A DNA stretch of 64,000 bases. Source: an uncultured Bacilli bacterium. Lineage in GTDB: Bacteria > Bacillota_I > Bacilli_A > RF39 > UBA660. This document shows positions 52,780 to 61,930 of the stretch, piece by piece. The notes under the pieces were generated by a model. That model made no database searches and had not been told where the DNA came from. It saw nothing but the letters and a program-made list of their open reading frames with translations. The stretch spans positions 1-64,000 of the forward strand of contig CALVRC010000001.1 in assembly GCA_944358445.1 (NCBI GenBank), in the 5' to 3' direction. The number at the start of each line of letters is the position of its first letter. Position 1 is the first letter of the stretch. A program made the translations under genes and the position numbers.

Positions 52780-53070
52780 ATGAAAGATTTAATAAAAGAA
52801 AGAGTCTATCAAGAAGCATATTATATAATTAAAACAAAAAAAACATTAAGAGAACTTTCAAAAGTATTTAATATTTCCAAAAGTACTATCCATAAAGATT
52901 TAAAAGACAGATTAAAAAATATAGATATATCCTTGTATAAAGAAGTCCAATTAATTTTTCAAAACCATATAGAAACAAGACATATAAAAGGTGGAGAAAT
53001 GACAAAAAAAAAGTACCAAAAAAAACATTATTCGTATTCAAATAAGGATAGGTATGATATAATATTCTAA
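52780..53070 (+). CDS. spoIIID: mother-cell transcription factor SpoIIID
   Basis: Ninety-six residues. The HTH KKTLRELSKVFNISKSTIHKDL (about 25-46) and the basic RHIKGGEMTKKKY tail match SpoIIID, which activates and represses sigma-E genes and prepares sigma-K synthesis. GGAGGTC precedes ATG 52780. It lies 16 bases before the mreB-family gene, the same pairing as spoIIID-mbl. Confidence 0.94.
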   Translation: MKDLIKERVYQEAYYIIKTKKTLRELSKVFNISKSTIHKDLKDRLKNIDISLYKEVQLIFQNHIETRHIKGGEMTKKKYQKKHYSYSNKDRYDIIF

Positions 53071-53086
53071 GAAAAAGGGTGATAAT

Positions 53087-54094
53087 ATGTTTTCAAAAGA
53101 TATAGGAATAGATTTAGGAACAGCTAATGTTCTTATTTATATTAAAGGACAAGGAATAGTTTTAAATGAACCAAGCGTTGTTGCAATCGATGAAGAAACA
53201 AAAAGGCCTGTTGCTGTTGGAACAGCCGCAAAAGAAATGCTAGGTAGGACACCAGGACAAGTAAAAGCAATTAGACCAATGAAAGATGGTGTTATTGCAG
53301 ACTTTGAAATAACTGAAATCATGTTAAATAATTTCATTAGAAAAGTTAATGGAAAAAGCTTCTTTGGTCGTCCAAGAATTTTAATTTGCTGTCCGTCAAA
53401 TATTACACAGGTTGAAAAAAATGCCATTAGAGAAGCCGCTGAAAAAACAGGAGCTAGAAAAGTGTACCTAGAAGAAGAGCCAAAAGTAGCTGCCGTTGGT
53501 GCTGGCATGGATATATCAAAACCAAGTGGTAATATGGTCATTGATATTGGTGGAGGAACAACAGACGTTGCTGTTTTATCATTAGGAGGAATAGTAACAT
53601 CTTCTTCAATTAAAATTGCCGGTAATACTTTTGATAATGATATTATTAAATACATTAGAGAAAAATATAAATTATTAATCGGTGATAGAACAGCAGAAGA
53701 AATAAAATTCCAAATAGGAACAGTTTTCCCTGGTTCAAAAAATGAAAAAATGGAAGTTAGAGGACGTGATTTAGTAACTGGTCTTCCACATTCTATAACA
53801 TTATCTTCAGAAGAAGTGGAAGAAGCATTAAGAGAAAGTGCATATGTTATTGTAAATACAGCTAAATCAGTTTTAGAACAAACACCTCCAGAATTATCTG
53901 CTGATATTATTGATAAAGGTATTGTTATAACTGGTGGTGGAGCTTTGTTAGATGGTGTTGACGAGCTATTAAGTCATGAATTAAAAGTTCCAGTATTTGT
54001 CGCAGAAAGTCCATTAACATGTGTTGTTGAAGGAACAGGTGTTTTATTAGAAAACATTCCATTGTTAGAAAATGGTTTAAATAAAAATTATTAG
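53087..54094 (+). CDS. mbl: actin-like cell-shape protein Mbl/MreB
   Basis: Bacterial actin that guides lateral wall synthesis. Phosphate 1 loop GIDLGTANVLIYI, phosphate 2 MVIDIGGGTTDVAVLSLGG and adenosine motif GIVITGGGALLDGVDE; 335 residues. Position after spoIIID argues for Mbl over MreB. GGGTGATAAT precedes ATG 53087. Confidence 0.94.
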   Translation: MFSKDIGIDLGTANVLIYIKGQGIVLNEPSVVAIDEETKRPVAVGTAAKEMLGRTPGQVKAIRPMKDGVIADFEITEIMLNNFIRKVNGKSFFGRPRILICCPSNITQVEKNAIREAAEKTGARKVYLEEEPKVAAVGAGMDISKPSGNMVIDIGGGTTDVAVLSLGGIVTSSSIKIAGNTFDNDIIKYIREKYKLLIGDRTAEEIKFQIGTVFPGSKNEKMEVRGRDLVTGLPHSITLSSEEVEEALRESAYVIVNTAKSVLEQTPPELSADIIDKGIVITGGGALLDGVDELLSHELKVPVFVAESPLTCVVEGTGVLLENIPLLENGLNKNY

Positions 54095-54123
54095 TCCATA
54101 ATATAAATAGAAAGGTGGCTTAT

Positions 54124-55533
54124 ATGGAAAAAGCAAAAGAATTAAAAGAAAGTTTATTTAGGCCAAATAATAATGGCTGGGAAACACTAAAAGAAGAAGA
54201 AAGAAAAAAAGTATTTGATTTTTCAAATAAATATATCAATTTTATAAATACAGCTAAAACTGAAAGAGAATGCGTTAAGGTTTTAACAGAAATTTTAGAA
54301 AAACATAACTTTAAAAATATTGAAAGTCAAACCAACCTAAAGGCAGGAGATAAAGTATATTATATAAATAGAAATAAAAATATTTATGCAGCTGTCATTG
54401 GCTCTGATGACTTAAAAAACGGTTTTAATATAGTTGGTGCCCATATTGATAGCCCAAGATTAGATTTAAAACCAAATCCATTATATGAATGTGAAGAATT
54501 AGCTTTATTAAAAACCCATTATTATGGTGGAATAAAAAAATATCAATGGGTAAATATTCCTTTAAGTATGCATGGCGTTATTATGACAAAAGATAATAAA
54601 AAAATAGAAATAAACATTGGTGAAAATAAAAATGACCCAATCTTTACAATAGCTGACCTACTTCCACATTTATCTTCTCAGCAAGAAAAGAAAAAACTTC
54701 AAGACGCTATAGCCGGTGAAGATTTAAATATTTTAGTTGGAAGCATTCCATATGAAACAGAAGAAGAAATAACAGAAAAAGTAAAATTAAATATTTTAAA
54801 CTTATTAAACAAAAAATATGGAATAGTTGAAAGAGATTTTGTTAGTAGTGAAATAGAATTTGTTCCATCAATGAAAGCCAAAAGCTTAGGTTTTGATGAA
54901 AGCCTAGTTGCTGGTTATGGACAAGATGATAGAGTTTGTGCTTATACAAGTTTAAAAGCATTATTAAATATAGATAATCCAAAAAGAACATCAATTTGTT
55001 TATTGGCTGATAAAGAAGAAATTGGCAGTATGGGAAATACCGGTATGTCATCTAGAGTTTTTGAATATTTCTTAAATGAATTATTAGAAAAAACCATTGG
55101 TAATAAACCAGGATTATTAGATTCATGTTTAAAATCATCAAGAGTATTATCTGCTGATGTTACAGCCGGATATAATCCAAACTTTCCAAACATTTATGAA
55201 AAAAACAACGAATCATATATTGGTCATGGTATATCAGTAATTAAATATACTGGAAGTGCTTCTAAAGGTGGAGCATCAGACGCCAATGCTGAATTTGTTG
55301 GATATATTAGAAATTTATTTGAAAAAAATAATATAGCATATCAAAATAGTGAAATGGGTAAAATTGGTATAGGTGGCGGAGGTACTATAGCCTACATCCT
55401 AGCAGATAGAGGAGCCGATGTCATTGACTGTGGTGTTCCTGTAATCTCAATGCATTCACCATATGAAATCACTAGTAAATTTGATATATATAACGCTTAT
55501 AAAGCTTATAAAACTTTCTATCAAGACGAATAA
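54124..55533 (+). CDS. M18 aspartyl aminopeptidase
   Basis: Di-zinc cytosolic aminopeptidase of 469 residues. Metal-site motifs: FNIVGAHIDSPRLDLKPNP (first His-Asp), GYGQDDRVCAYTSL, ADKEEIGSMGNTG, and the late VISMHSPYE His. M18 enzymes prefer acidic or other N-terminal residues; the exact preference is not predictable. ATG 54124 follows AAAGGTGGC; a GTG at 54115 is part of it. Confidence 0.93.
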   Translation: MEKAKELKESLFRPNNNGWETLKEEERKKVFDFSNKYINFINTAKTERECVKVLTEILEKHNFKNIESQTNLKAGDKVYYINRNKNIYAAVIGSDDLKNGFNIVGAHIDSPRLDLKPNPLYECEELALLKTHYYGGIKKYQWVNIPLSMHGVIMTKDNKKIEINIGENKNDPIFTIADLLPHLSSQQEKKKLQDAIAGEDLNILVGSIPYETEEEITEKVKLNILNLLNKKYGIVERDFVSSEIEFVPSMKAKSLGFDESLVAGYGQDDRVCAYTSLKALLNIDNPKRTSICLLADKEEIGSMGNTGMSSRVFEYFLNELLEKTIGNKPGLLDSCLKSSRVLSADVTAGYNPNFPNIYEKNNESYIGHGISVIKYTGSASKGGASDANAEFVGYIRNLFEKNNIAYQNSEMGKIGIGGGGTIAYILADRGADVIDCGVPVISMHSPYEITSKFDIYNAYKAYKTFYQDE

Positions 55534-55547
55534 TTCGTCTTTTTTCA
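55523..55547 (+). terminator. terminator after the aminopeptidase gene
   Basis: AAGACGAA (55523-55530) pairs with TTCGTCTT (55534-55541), then TTTTT. Confidence 0.85.
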
Positions 55548-55576
55548 TGTTATAATAAAAACAAGGAGGATTTAAT

Positions 55577-56092
55577 ATGGATATTATAAATATAATAACA
55601 CTTGTTATTGCTTTAGTAACCTGCTTTTTTGGTTATAGATTAAATAAAACTTTAATCGCAATATTTGGTTTAATTATTGGATTCGAACTAGGTATAACAT
55701 ATCTGCCAAACTTCTTATCAGACCAAACAATAATTTATATTATATCAACTGTTTTAGCTATTGTTGTTGGTATTATATCTTATAATTTATACTTAGTAGG
55801 TGTCTTCTTATTATGTGCCTTTGCAGTCTGTATCTTATGTGGAAATTTAGGCTTAGACGAAAATATAAAAACAATTATAGGTGTAATAGCTGGTATAATT
55901 GCTGGAATTTTAGGCGTGAAGTTTACAAGGCCGCTTATAATTATCTCCACCAGTTTAGCCGGAGCAACCACCATTATAGAAAATGTTTTTTCCCTCCTAA
56001 ATATACAAAACAATATTTTTGAACTCCTACTTTTCTTAATAATAGCTATATTAGGTATAACATATCAATTTAAACAAAAGGAAATAAATTAG
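55577..56092 (+). CDS. DUF4203-like multi-spanning membrane protein
   Basis: 171 residues, almost entirely hydrophobic with six or seven helices and Gly-rich turns (FGLIIGFELG, LAIVVGIISY, IGVIAGIIAGILGVKF). The pattern resembles the TM7S3/TM198-type DUF4203 domain. No function known. AAGGAGG precedes ATG 55577. Confidence 0.68.
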   Translation: MDIINIITLVIALVTCFFGYRLNKTLIAIFGLIIGFELGITYLPNFLSDQTIIYIISTVLAIVVGIISYNLYLVGVFLLCAFAVCILCGNLGLDENIKTIIGVIAGIIAGILGVKFTRPLIIISTSLAGATTIIENVFSLLNIQNNIFELLLFLIIAILGITYQFKQKEIN

Positions 56093-56141
56093 ATTTATTA
56101 TATAAAATATGGTAAAATATAGTCATTAGAGGTGAGTTTCC

Positions 56142-57200
56142 ATGGGACAAGATGAATTAACAAAAGTATTTCTCATGATTATTACAACATTTTTATTTGT
56201 TGTTTGTATTATTCCGTTTATTAAAAAAATTGCCATTCATGTTGGCGCATTAGATATTCCAAACAAAAGAAAAGTTCATAGTAAACCAATGCCTAGATTA
56301 GGAGGTCTAGGAATATTTCTGGGTTTTCTATTTGGTTATATGTTATTTGGTGAACCTAGTAGTACTATGAATTCCATATTAATAGGTAGTTTTATAATAG
56401 TTCTAACAGGAGCGATTGATGATATAAAACCATTAAAAGCATCAGTTAAATTTGCAGCTCAACTAATGGCCGCAATAGTTGTTACATGCTATGGTAAATT
56501 ATTAATTCAAGACATTACCGCATTTGGCTTTTACTTAGATTTAGGGATATTTGCTTATCCTCTTACAATATTCTTTATATTAGGATGTTTAAACTGTATA
56601 AATCTAATTGATGGATTAGATGGCCTAGCTGCTGGTATTAGTTCAATTTATTTTGCTACTATCGGTATAATAGCAATTATTATGGGTAAAACCGGCTTAG
56701 ACTTTGTTTTAACCTTTATAATGCTTGGCTCAGTTTTAGGATTCTTAGTACATAACTTCCATCCGGCTAGTATATTTGCCGGTGACTCAGGTTCCCTATT
56801 CATGGGATTTATGATAGCAGTTATTGCCCTATTAGGATTTAAGAGTGTTACACTAACCTCTTTAATTATTCCATTATTAATATTAGCAATTCCAATATTA
56901 GATACCATATTTGCTATCATTAGAAGGTTATTAAAAGGTGAAAAAATATCAAAGCCTGATAAATCTCACCTTCATCATCAACTATTAAATAAAAATTTTT
57001 CACATAGAGCAACAGTTTTAATAATATATGCCATTGATATATTATTTGCCATCGCATCAATCATTTATGTTCTTCACGATCAAAAATTAGGCTATATCAT
57101 ATATGCAATTTTAACTATTATGGTAATAATATTTGTATTGAAGACAGACATCATTGTTGATCAAGCTTCATTCCATAAAAAACATCATAAAGAAAAATAA
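56142..57200 (+). CDS. tagO: undecaprenyl-phosphate N-acetylglucosaminyl 1-phosphate transferase (TagO/WecA family)
   Basis: Starts teichoic-acid or surface-polysaccharide assembly on undecaprenyl phosphate. 352 residues with about ten helices and the family motifs GAIDDIKPLKASVKF (Asp pair), NLIDGLDGLAAG, HNFHPASIFAGDSGSLFMG and the HLHHQLL His motif. GAGGTGAG precedes ATG 56142. No further polysaccharide genes follow here, so the product it starts is not known. Confidence 0.93.
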   Translation: MGQDELTKVFLMIITTFLFVVCIIPFIKKIAIHVGALDIPNKRKVHSKPMPRLGGLGIFLGFLFGYMLFGEPSSTMNSILIGSFIIVLTGAIDDIKPLKASVKFAAQLMAAIVVTCYGKLLIQDITAFGFYLDLGIFAYPLTIFFILGCLNCINLIDGLDGLAAGISSIYFATIGIIAIIMGKTGLDFVLTFIMLGSVLGFLVHNFHPASIFAGDSGSLFMGFMIAVIALLGFKSVTLTSLIIPLLILAIPILDTIFAIIRRLLKGEKISKPDKSHLHHQLLNKNFSHRATVLIIYAIDILFAIASIIYVLHDQKLGYIIYAILTIMVIIFVLKTDIIVDQASFHKKHHKEK

Positions 57201-57226
57201 TTATCCTGTGCATAATTATTTTTTTT
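57194..57226 (+). terminator. tagO terminator
   Basis: AAAATAATTAT (57194-57204) pairs with ATAATTATTTT (57212-57222), with CCTGTGC as loop and T residues behind. Confidence 0.82.
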
Positions 57227-57252
57227 ACGTTCATAATATAAATGGTGATTTT

Positions 57253-57972
57253 ATGGCAAAGGAATTAATAGAAATACTAGATGTTATTTTAAGATGTTTA
57301 GTTTCACTTGTTACACTTTTTTTTGTTACCAAAATGATTGGTAAAAAACAAGTTTCGCAGTTTAGTTTATTCGATTATGTAATCGGTATTTCTATCGGAA
57401 ACTTTGCCGCAGAAATGGCCCTAAATTTAGATTCCGAGTATATGCACGGAATTGTAGCTGTTATTGTTTTTGGAATAGTAGCTTACTTAGTTTCAATAAT
57501 TACCTTAAAAAGTCTAAAAGCAAGGAAATTTTTTATAGGTGATCCAACTATAATTATAGAAGATGGTAAAATATTATATAAAAATTTAAAAAAAACTAAA
57601 TTTGATATCAACGATTTATTAGAAGAATGCCGTATTAACGGTTATTTTGATATATCTGAAATTGATTATGCTTTAATGGAAGCCAATGGAAAAATAAGTT
57701 TTTTAGCTAAAACAGATTATCAAAAACCTACAAATAAAGATTTGAATATTAAAAAACAAAAAAATGGATTATGCGCCAATTTAATAATAGATGGAAAAAT
57801 AATTCATGAGTCATTAAAAATTATGCATAAAAATGAAGAGTGGTTAAAACATGAAATAAAAGTCAAAGGATATAAATTAGAAGAAATCATTTTAGCTACA
57901 TTGGACCTAGAAGAAACCTTTAAAGTTTACGGAAAAAATGTCAATTCAAAAGCTTATGACATATTAAACTAG
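57253..57972 (+). CDS. DUF421 membrane protein (YetF-like)
   Basis: 239 residues. Three hydrophobic helices in the first 90 residues (FFVTKMIGKKQVSQFSLFDYVIGISIGNFAAEMAL between them) and a soluble C-terminal part with ARKFFIGDPTIIIEDGKIL and the paired DUF421 fold. Members of this family are found in spore membranes of Bacillus. The start is ATG 57253 after ATGGTGAT; a longer frame from 57154 overlaps tagO and its terminator and is rejected. Confidence 0.88.
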   Translation: MAKELIEILDVILRCLVSLVTLFFVTKMIGKKQVSQFSLFDYVIGISIGNFAAEMALNLDSEYMHGIVAVIVFGIVAYLVSIITLKSLKARKFFIGDPTIIIEDGKILYKNLKKTKFDINDLLEECRINGYFDISEIDYALMEANGKISFLAKTDYQKPTNKDLNIKKQKNGLCANLIIDGKIIHESLKIMHKNEEWLKHEIKVKGYKLEEIILATLDLEETFKVYGKNVNSKAYDILN

Positions 57973-58014
57973 TAATTGGTGATAATAACTGCTATAATTA
58001 TTTAGGTGATAAAC

Positions 58015-58458
58015 ATGAGACATTTTTGTGCATCTGCATATATAATTAATCCAGAAAATAAAAAATTATTGCTTGTAAAACATAAAAAATACAATAAATG
58101 GCTTCAACCAGGTGGACATATAGAAGAAAATGAAACACCAGAAGAAGCTGCAGTTAGAGAAGTTTATGAAGAAACAGGTGTCAAATCTACTTTAATAGGA
58201 GAACACTTTCCAAGAGAAGATGATTTAATAAGACCATTAGGTGTTCAATATAACCGTAAAGAAAATGGAGATAGAATGATAGATATGGTTTATGTAGGAA
58301 AACCTAATAACCCAGAAGAACCTTTAAAAATAAGTGATGAAAGCAATGATATTGGTTGGTTTTCAAGACATGATTTAGAAGAAATGCCTGTTTTCCCAGA
58401 TGTTAAAATATCTTTTGATTATATTTTGAGAAACTACTTTGGCGGAATAGATGAATAA
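58015..58458 (+). CDS. Nudix hydrolase
   Basis: 147 residues with a complete Nudix box at 34-56 (G-x5-E-x7-R-E-V-x-E-E-x-G-V). Such enzymes cleave nucleoside diphosphates linked to another group; the substrate is not predictable. ATG 58015 follows TAGGTGAT. It overlaps the next gene by eight bases. Confidence 0.93.
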   Translation: MRHFCASAYIINPENKKLLLVKHKKYNKWLQPGGHIEENETPEEAAVREVYEETGVKSTLIGEHFPREDDLIRPLGVQYNRKENGDRMIDMVYVGKPNNPEEPLKISDESNDIGWFSRHDLEEMPVFPDVKISFDYILRNYFGGIDE

Positions 58459-59035
58459 ATTAATTAAAATTAATAATCAAACAGCTTTAGATAAATTTTA
58501 TCGAAAGCTCTTTTTTTATAAATCATTTATTTTCAAAAAAACGCATTTTACTGTGGAAACAAATTTTGAAGAAGTAAAACCAATAATTAATGCCTTAAAT
58601 ATAAAAAAAAGAAAAGAAAGAATAATATACATCTATGATGAAGCATGTAATCAAATAGATAAACATTATCAAAATAAAAATATTTGTGGATTTAAAAATA
58701 ATAAGTGCTATGTCCAGCAAAAACTCCAAAACGGAACAATTAATGGCTGCTGTAGAATGTGCCTGTATCAAAGTACTAAAGGATGTACAACTAAAAACCT
58801 AACTTGTAAATTATTCACGTGTTCTGAAGTAGAAAAAAGATGTAAGGTTATTAAATTTGATGATTTAAAAATATTAAACTTATTATCGTTTAGAAATAGA
58901 ATGATTTTAAAATCTGATTACTTTTCTAAAAGAGAAGATGTCATTAAGGATTTATATTATGGTAGTTTACTTATATGGAGTGTTAGAATAGTTATAAGAT
59001 TGATTATTAATTTTTACACACTAAAACATAAGTAA
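58451..59035 (+). CDS. cysteine-rich protein of unknown function
   Basis: 194 residues. Twelve or more Cys are packed between about 66 and 138: NQID...NICGFKNNKC, then GCCRMCLYQSTKGCTTKNLTCKLFTC and KRC. This suggests a metal- or cluster-binding core. A hydrophobic C-terminal helix (LLIWSVRIVIRLIINFYTL) follows. I have a weak memory of similar uncharacterised clostridial proteins but no functional name. It overlaps the Nudix gene by eight bases, so the two are co-translated. Confidence 0.72.
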   Translation: MNKLIKINNQTALDKFYRKLFFYKSFIFKKTHFTVETNFEEVKPIINALNIKKRKERIIYIYDEACNQIDKHYQNKNICGFKNNKCYVQQKLQNGTINGCCRMCLYQSTKGCTTKNLTCKLFTCSEVEKRCKVIKFDDLKILNLLSFRNRMILKSDYFSKREDVIKDLYYGSLLIWSVRIVIRLIINFYTLKHK

Positions 59036-59110
59036 TCAACTAAATATTTTTATTTACAATTATTTTCATTAGTGTTATAATTGTTCCTAGTGCAAAGAGA
59101 GGTAGTAAAT

Positions 59111-60928
59111 ATGAAAGAGAGAAATATTGCGATAATTGCCCATGTCGACCATGGTAAAACTACATTAGTAGACCAGTTGTTAAAACAGTCAGGAACATTT
59201 AGAGAAAACGAAGAAGTACAAAAAAGAGTTATGGATTCGAATGACCTAGAAAGAGAAAGAGGAATCACTATTTTAGCTAAAACAACAGCTATTCATTATA
59301 AAGACTATAGAATTAATATATTAGATACTCCAGGTCATGCTGACTTTGGTGGTGAAGTAGAACGTATCATGAACATGGTAGATGGTGTACTATTAGTAGT
59401 TGATGCCTATGAAGGAACAATGCCACAAACAAGATTTGTATTAAAAAAAGCCCTAGCCGCTGGTGTAACTCCGATAGTTGTAGTAAATAAAATAGACAAA
59501 CCATCTGCTAGACCTCAACAAGTAGTTGATGAAGTTATGGATCTATTTATTGAATTAGGTGCATCTTTAGAACAACTAGAATTCCCAGTTTTATATGCAT
59601 CAGCTTTAAATGGAACCTCAAGTACATCACCAGATTTAAATACCCAAAAAGAAACCATGGATCCAATATTAGATGCCGTAATTGAAAACATTCCTGCTCC
59701 TAAAGTAGATGAAAATGGTCCATTCCAATTTCAACCAGCCCTACTTGACTATAATGACTTTGTTGGAAGAATTGGTATTGGCTTAGTTAAAAGAGGTCAT
59801 ATAAAAGTAAACTCTACAGTAACTTGTATGCGTTTAGATGGAACTAAAAAACAATTTAGAATTCAAAAGATTTTTGGCTTTTTAGGATTAAATAAAATCG
59901 AAATAGAAGAAGCTCATGCTGGAGATATTGTAGCTATTGCTGGACTTCCAGATATATCAGTTGGTGAAACAGTATGCGAAGTAGGACACGAAGATGCTCT
60001 CCCACCTTTAAGAATTGATGAGCCAACCTTACAAATGACATTTGGAGTAAATACAAGCCCATTTAATGGTAGAGATGGTAAATTCTTAACCGCAAGACAA
60101 ATAGAAGATAGATTAATGAAAGAAACTGAAAAAGATGTTTCTTTGAAAGTAAAACAAATCGATTCAGAATCTTGGATGGTATCTGGTAGAGGTGAATTAC
60201 ACCTATCAATTTTAATTGAAACCATGCGTAGAGAAGGTTATGAAATAGAAGTTTCAAAACCACAAATTATCATTAAAGAAATAGATGGCGTTAAATGTGA
60301 GCCATATGAAGATGTTGAAATAGAAGTTCCAGAAGAATATGTCGGACCAGTTATTGAAGCATTAGGTAACCGCGGTGGAACCATGGAAAATATGCAACCT
60401 TTTGATAACCAAACTAAATTATTATATACCGTTCCATCAAGAGGATTAATAGGTTTTACTACTGAATTTATGACTTTAACAAAAGGATATGGAATATTAT
60501 CTCATGCCTTTAAATCATATGAACCATTATCTACTGGTAACATTGGTGAAAGAAAAGCCGGTGTATTAGTTTCTATTGATAATGGGAAATCTACTGCTTA
60601 TGCTTTAGGTTCATTAGAAGATCGTGGTGTTATGTTCATTGCTCCTGGTACTGATGTCTACGAAGGTATGATTGTCGGTGAAAACAACCACGAAAATGAT
60701 TTAGCTGTTAATGTTACTAAAGGTAAACAATTAACAAACACAAGAAGTGCGAATAAAGACCATACCGTTGTCTTAAAAAGGCCAAGAGAAATGAGCCTAG
60801 AAGTTTGCCTAGATTATATTAATGAAGATGAACTAGTCGAAGTAACCCCACTAACATATAGATTAAGAAAGAAAATACTAAACACAAATGAAAGAAAAAA
60901 ATACGAAAATAAGAAAAATCCAAAATAA
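59111..60928 (+). CDS. typA: ribosome-associated GTPase TypA/BipA
   Basis: Translational GTPase of 605 residues, needed for 50S assembly in the cold or under stress. G1 AHVDHGKTTLVDQLL, G2 ERGITILAK, G3 DTPGHADFGGEVER, G4 VNKIDKP, then domains II, III and V and the BipA-specific C-terminus (MLTKGYGILSHAF region, RSANKDHTVVLK). ATG 59111 follows AGAGAGGTAG; upstream in-frame codons lack a site. Confidence 0.97.
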   Translation: MKERNIAIIAHVDHGKTTLVDQLLKQSGTFRENEEVQKRVMDSNDLERERGITILAKTTAIHYKDYRINILDTPGHADFGGEVERIMNMVDGVLLVVDAYEGTMPQTRFVLKKALAAGVTPIVVVNKIDKPSARPQQVVDEVMDLFIELGASLEQLEFPVLYASALNGTSSTSPDLNTQKETMDPILDAVIENIPAPKVDENGPFQFQPALLDYNDFVGRIGIGLVKRGHIKVNSTVTCMRLDGTKKQFRIQKIFGFLGLNKIEIEEAHAGDIVAIAGLPDISVGETVCEVGHEDALPPLRIDEPTLQMTFGVNTSPFNGRDGKFLTARQIEDRLMKETEKDVSLKVKQIDSESWMVSGRGELHLSILIETMRREGYEIEVSKPQIIIKEIDGVKCEPYEDVEIEVPEEYVGPVIEALGNRGGTMENMQPFDNQTKLLYTVPSRGLIGFTTEFMTLTKGYGILSHAFKSYEPLSTGNIGERKAGVLVSIDNGKSTAYALGSLEDRGVMFIAPGTDVYEGMIVGENNHENDLAVNVTKGKQLTNTRSANKDHTVVLKRPREMSLEVCLDYINEDELVEVTPLTYRLRKKILNTNERKKYENKKNPK

Positions 60929-60950
60929 AAGCTCCAAAAGGAGTTTTTAT
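60927..60950. terminator. bidirectional terminator between typA and the lipoprotein gene
   Basis: AAAAGCTCC AAAA GGAGTTTTT, serving both convergent genes. Confidence 0.75.
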
Positions 60951-61621
60951 TTTGCCTCAAAAGTAGTTTTAAATTCAATTATATCTTTATCACTATTATA
61001 AGTTGGAATTATTGAAACAACATAATTATACTTGTTTTCAAAAGAAATTCTAATGTCAGGATTTTCATAATTAATACTTTTTCTTATAATAACCTTACTT
61101 TCATTTACATTATCTTCACTATAAAGTAAATCAACATCAGTAAACTTGTCATTTTCTACCTCTATTTCGTTAATTTTTAAATTGCTTACCTTTTCACCAA
61201 AATTTATAACAATATAATTAGATGTCTTATCTAATAAAATAGTATGTTCATCACTATTTGCTTCATAGTTTTTCATGTAATCTATTGTATAAAAGTTCTT
61301 ATCTGTATATTTTGCTGTTAACTTCTGTAAAAAAGTGTTTAATTTTGTATTCTCCCCTACTTTCCCATCATACTTTAACTCATCATCACTTAAAGAAAAG
61401 TAATAAATATCATCAGTTGTCTTAATTGTAAGCTTGTTAGAAAAATCCTTATCCTCATTCTTATTATAAGTAGTATTAATTAATTTTTTAACCTCATCAT
61501 AATCCTCTTCATTAATTAAAACATCATTATACTTTATCTCCGTGATTTTACCTTGAATTTCTAATATTTTAGAACATCCACATAATAAAATAACACATAA
61601 TAACCAAATAACCTTTCGCAT
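60947..61621 (-). CDS. lipoprotein of unknown function
   Basis: 224 residues. The N-terminus MRKVIWLLCVILLCGCSK is a type II signal with the lipobox L-L-C-G-C, so residue 16 or so is lipidated and the protein is held on the outer face of the membrane. The mature part is rich in Asp, Lys and Asn and looks like beta structure; no domain recognised. AGGTGATAG precedes the ATG at 61621. Confidence 0.78.
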   Translation of the reverse strand: MRKVIWLLCVILLCGCSKILEIQGKITEIKYNDVLINEEDYDEVKKLINTTYNKNEDKDFSNKLTIKTTDDIYYFSLSDDELKYDGKVGENTKLNTFLQKLTAKYTDKNFYTIDYMKNYEANSDEHTILLDKTSNYIVINFGEKVSNLKINEIEVENDKFTDVDLLYSEDNVNESKVIIRKSINYENPDIRISFENKYNYVVSIIPTYNSDKDIIEFKTTFEAK

Positions 61622-61703
61622 ACTATCACCTATTTTTATTATGTATGTTTTTATAAAAAAAATACTTGTAAAACAACTCTTGCATTGTTAATGATACTAT
61701 AAG

Positions 61704-61735
61704 AATGTACAATTCCGTTCCCATTTTTGTACATT
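61704..61735. repeat. inverted repeat upstream of the lipoprotein gene
   Basis: AATGTACAA (61704-61712) and TTGTACATT (61727-61735), nine perfect pairs around 14 bases. It lies about 85 bases upstream of the lipoprotein start with no T run on either side. It could be a regulator site or a recombination scar. I see nothing else in 61736-61890. Confidence 0.5.
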
Positions 61736-61894
61736 TTAGTATTGACATTCACATATATATTGATTCAAACGTAAAAATACGTTAGGAATTCGAAAACCAA
61801 AAATTTCAGTAAATAGAAAAAAGTTTAAATGGTAAAAATATAAAATAATTACATTAGAGCACGCATAATTTATAAATTTTACCATATAATAAAT

Positions 61895-61924
61895 TTGACA
61901 GAATAATACTTTTTGTGATATTAT
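61895..61924 (+). promoter_or_regulatory. strong extended -10 promoter of the DUF3800-linked RNA
   Basis: TTGACA (61895-61900), 18-base spacer, TGA-TATTAT (61916-61924): a perfect -35 and an extended -10. The start is expected near 61931. No protein-coding frame follows before the terminator. Confidence 0.82.
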
Positions 61925-61930
61925 TTTGTT

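Noticed and set aside
54842-55193. Overlapping minus-strand genes in the aminopeptidase gene
   Set aside because: These frames mirror the codon pattern of the plus-strand gene, have no ribosome binding sites and no conserved motifs.
57154-57252. N-terminal extension of the DUF421 protein
   Set aside because: It would overlap tagO and its terminator; ATG 57253 has its own ribosome binding site.
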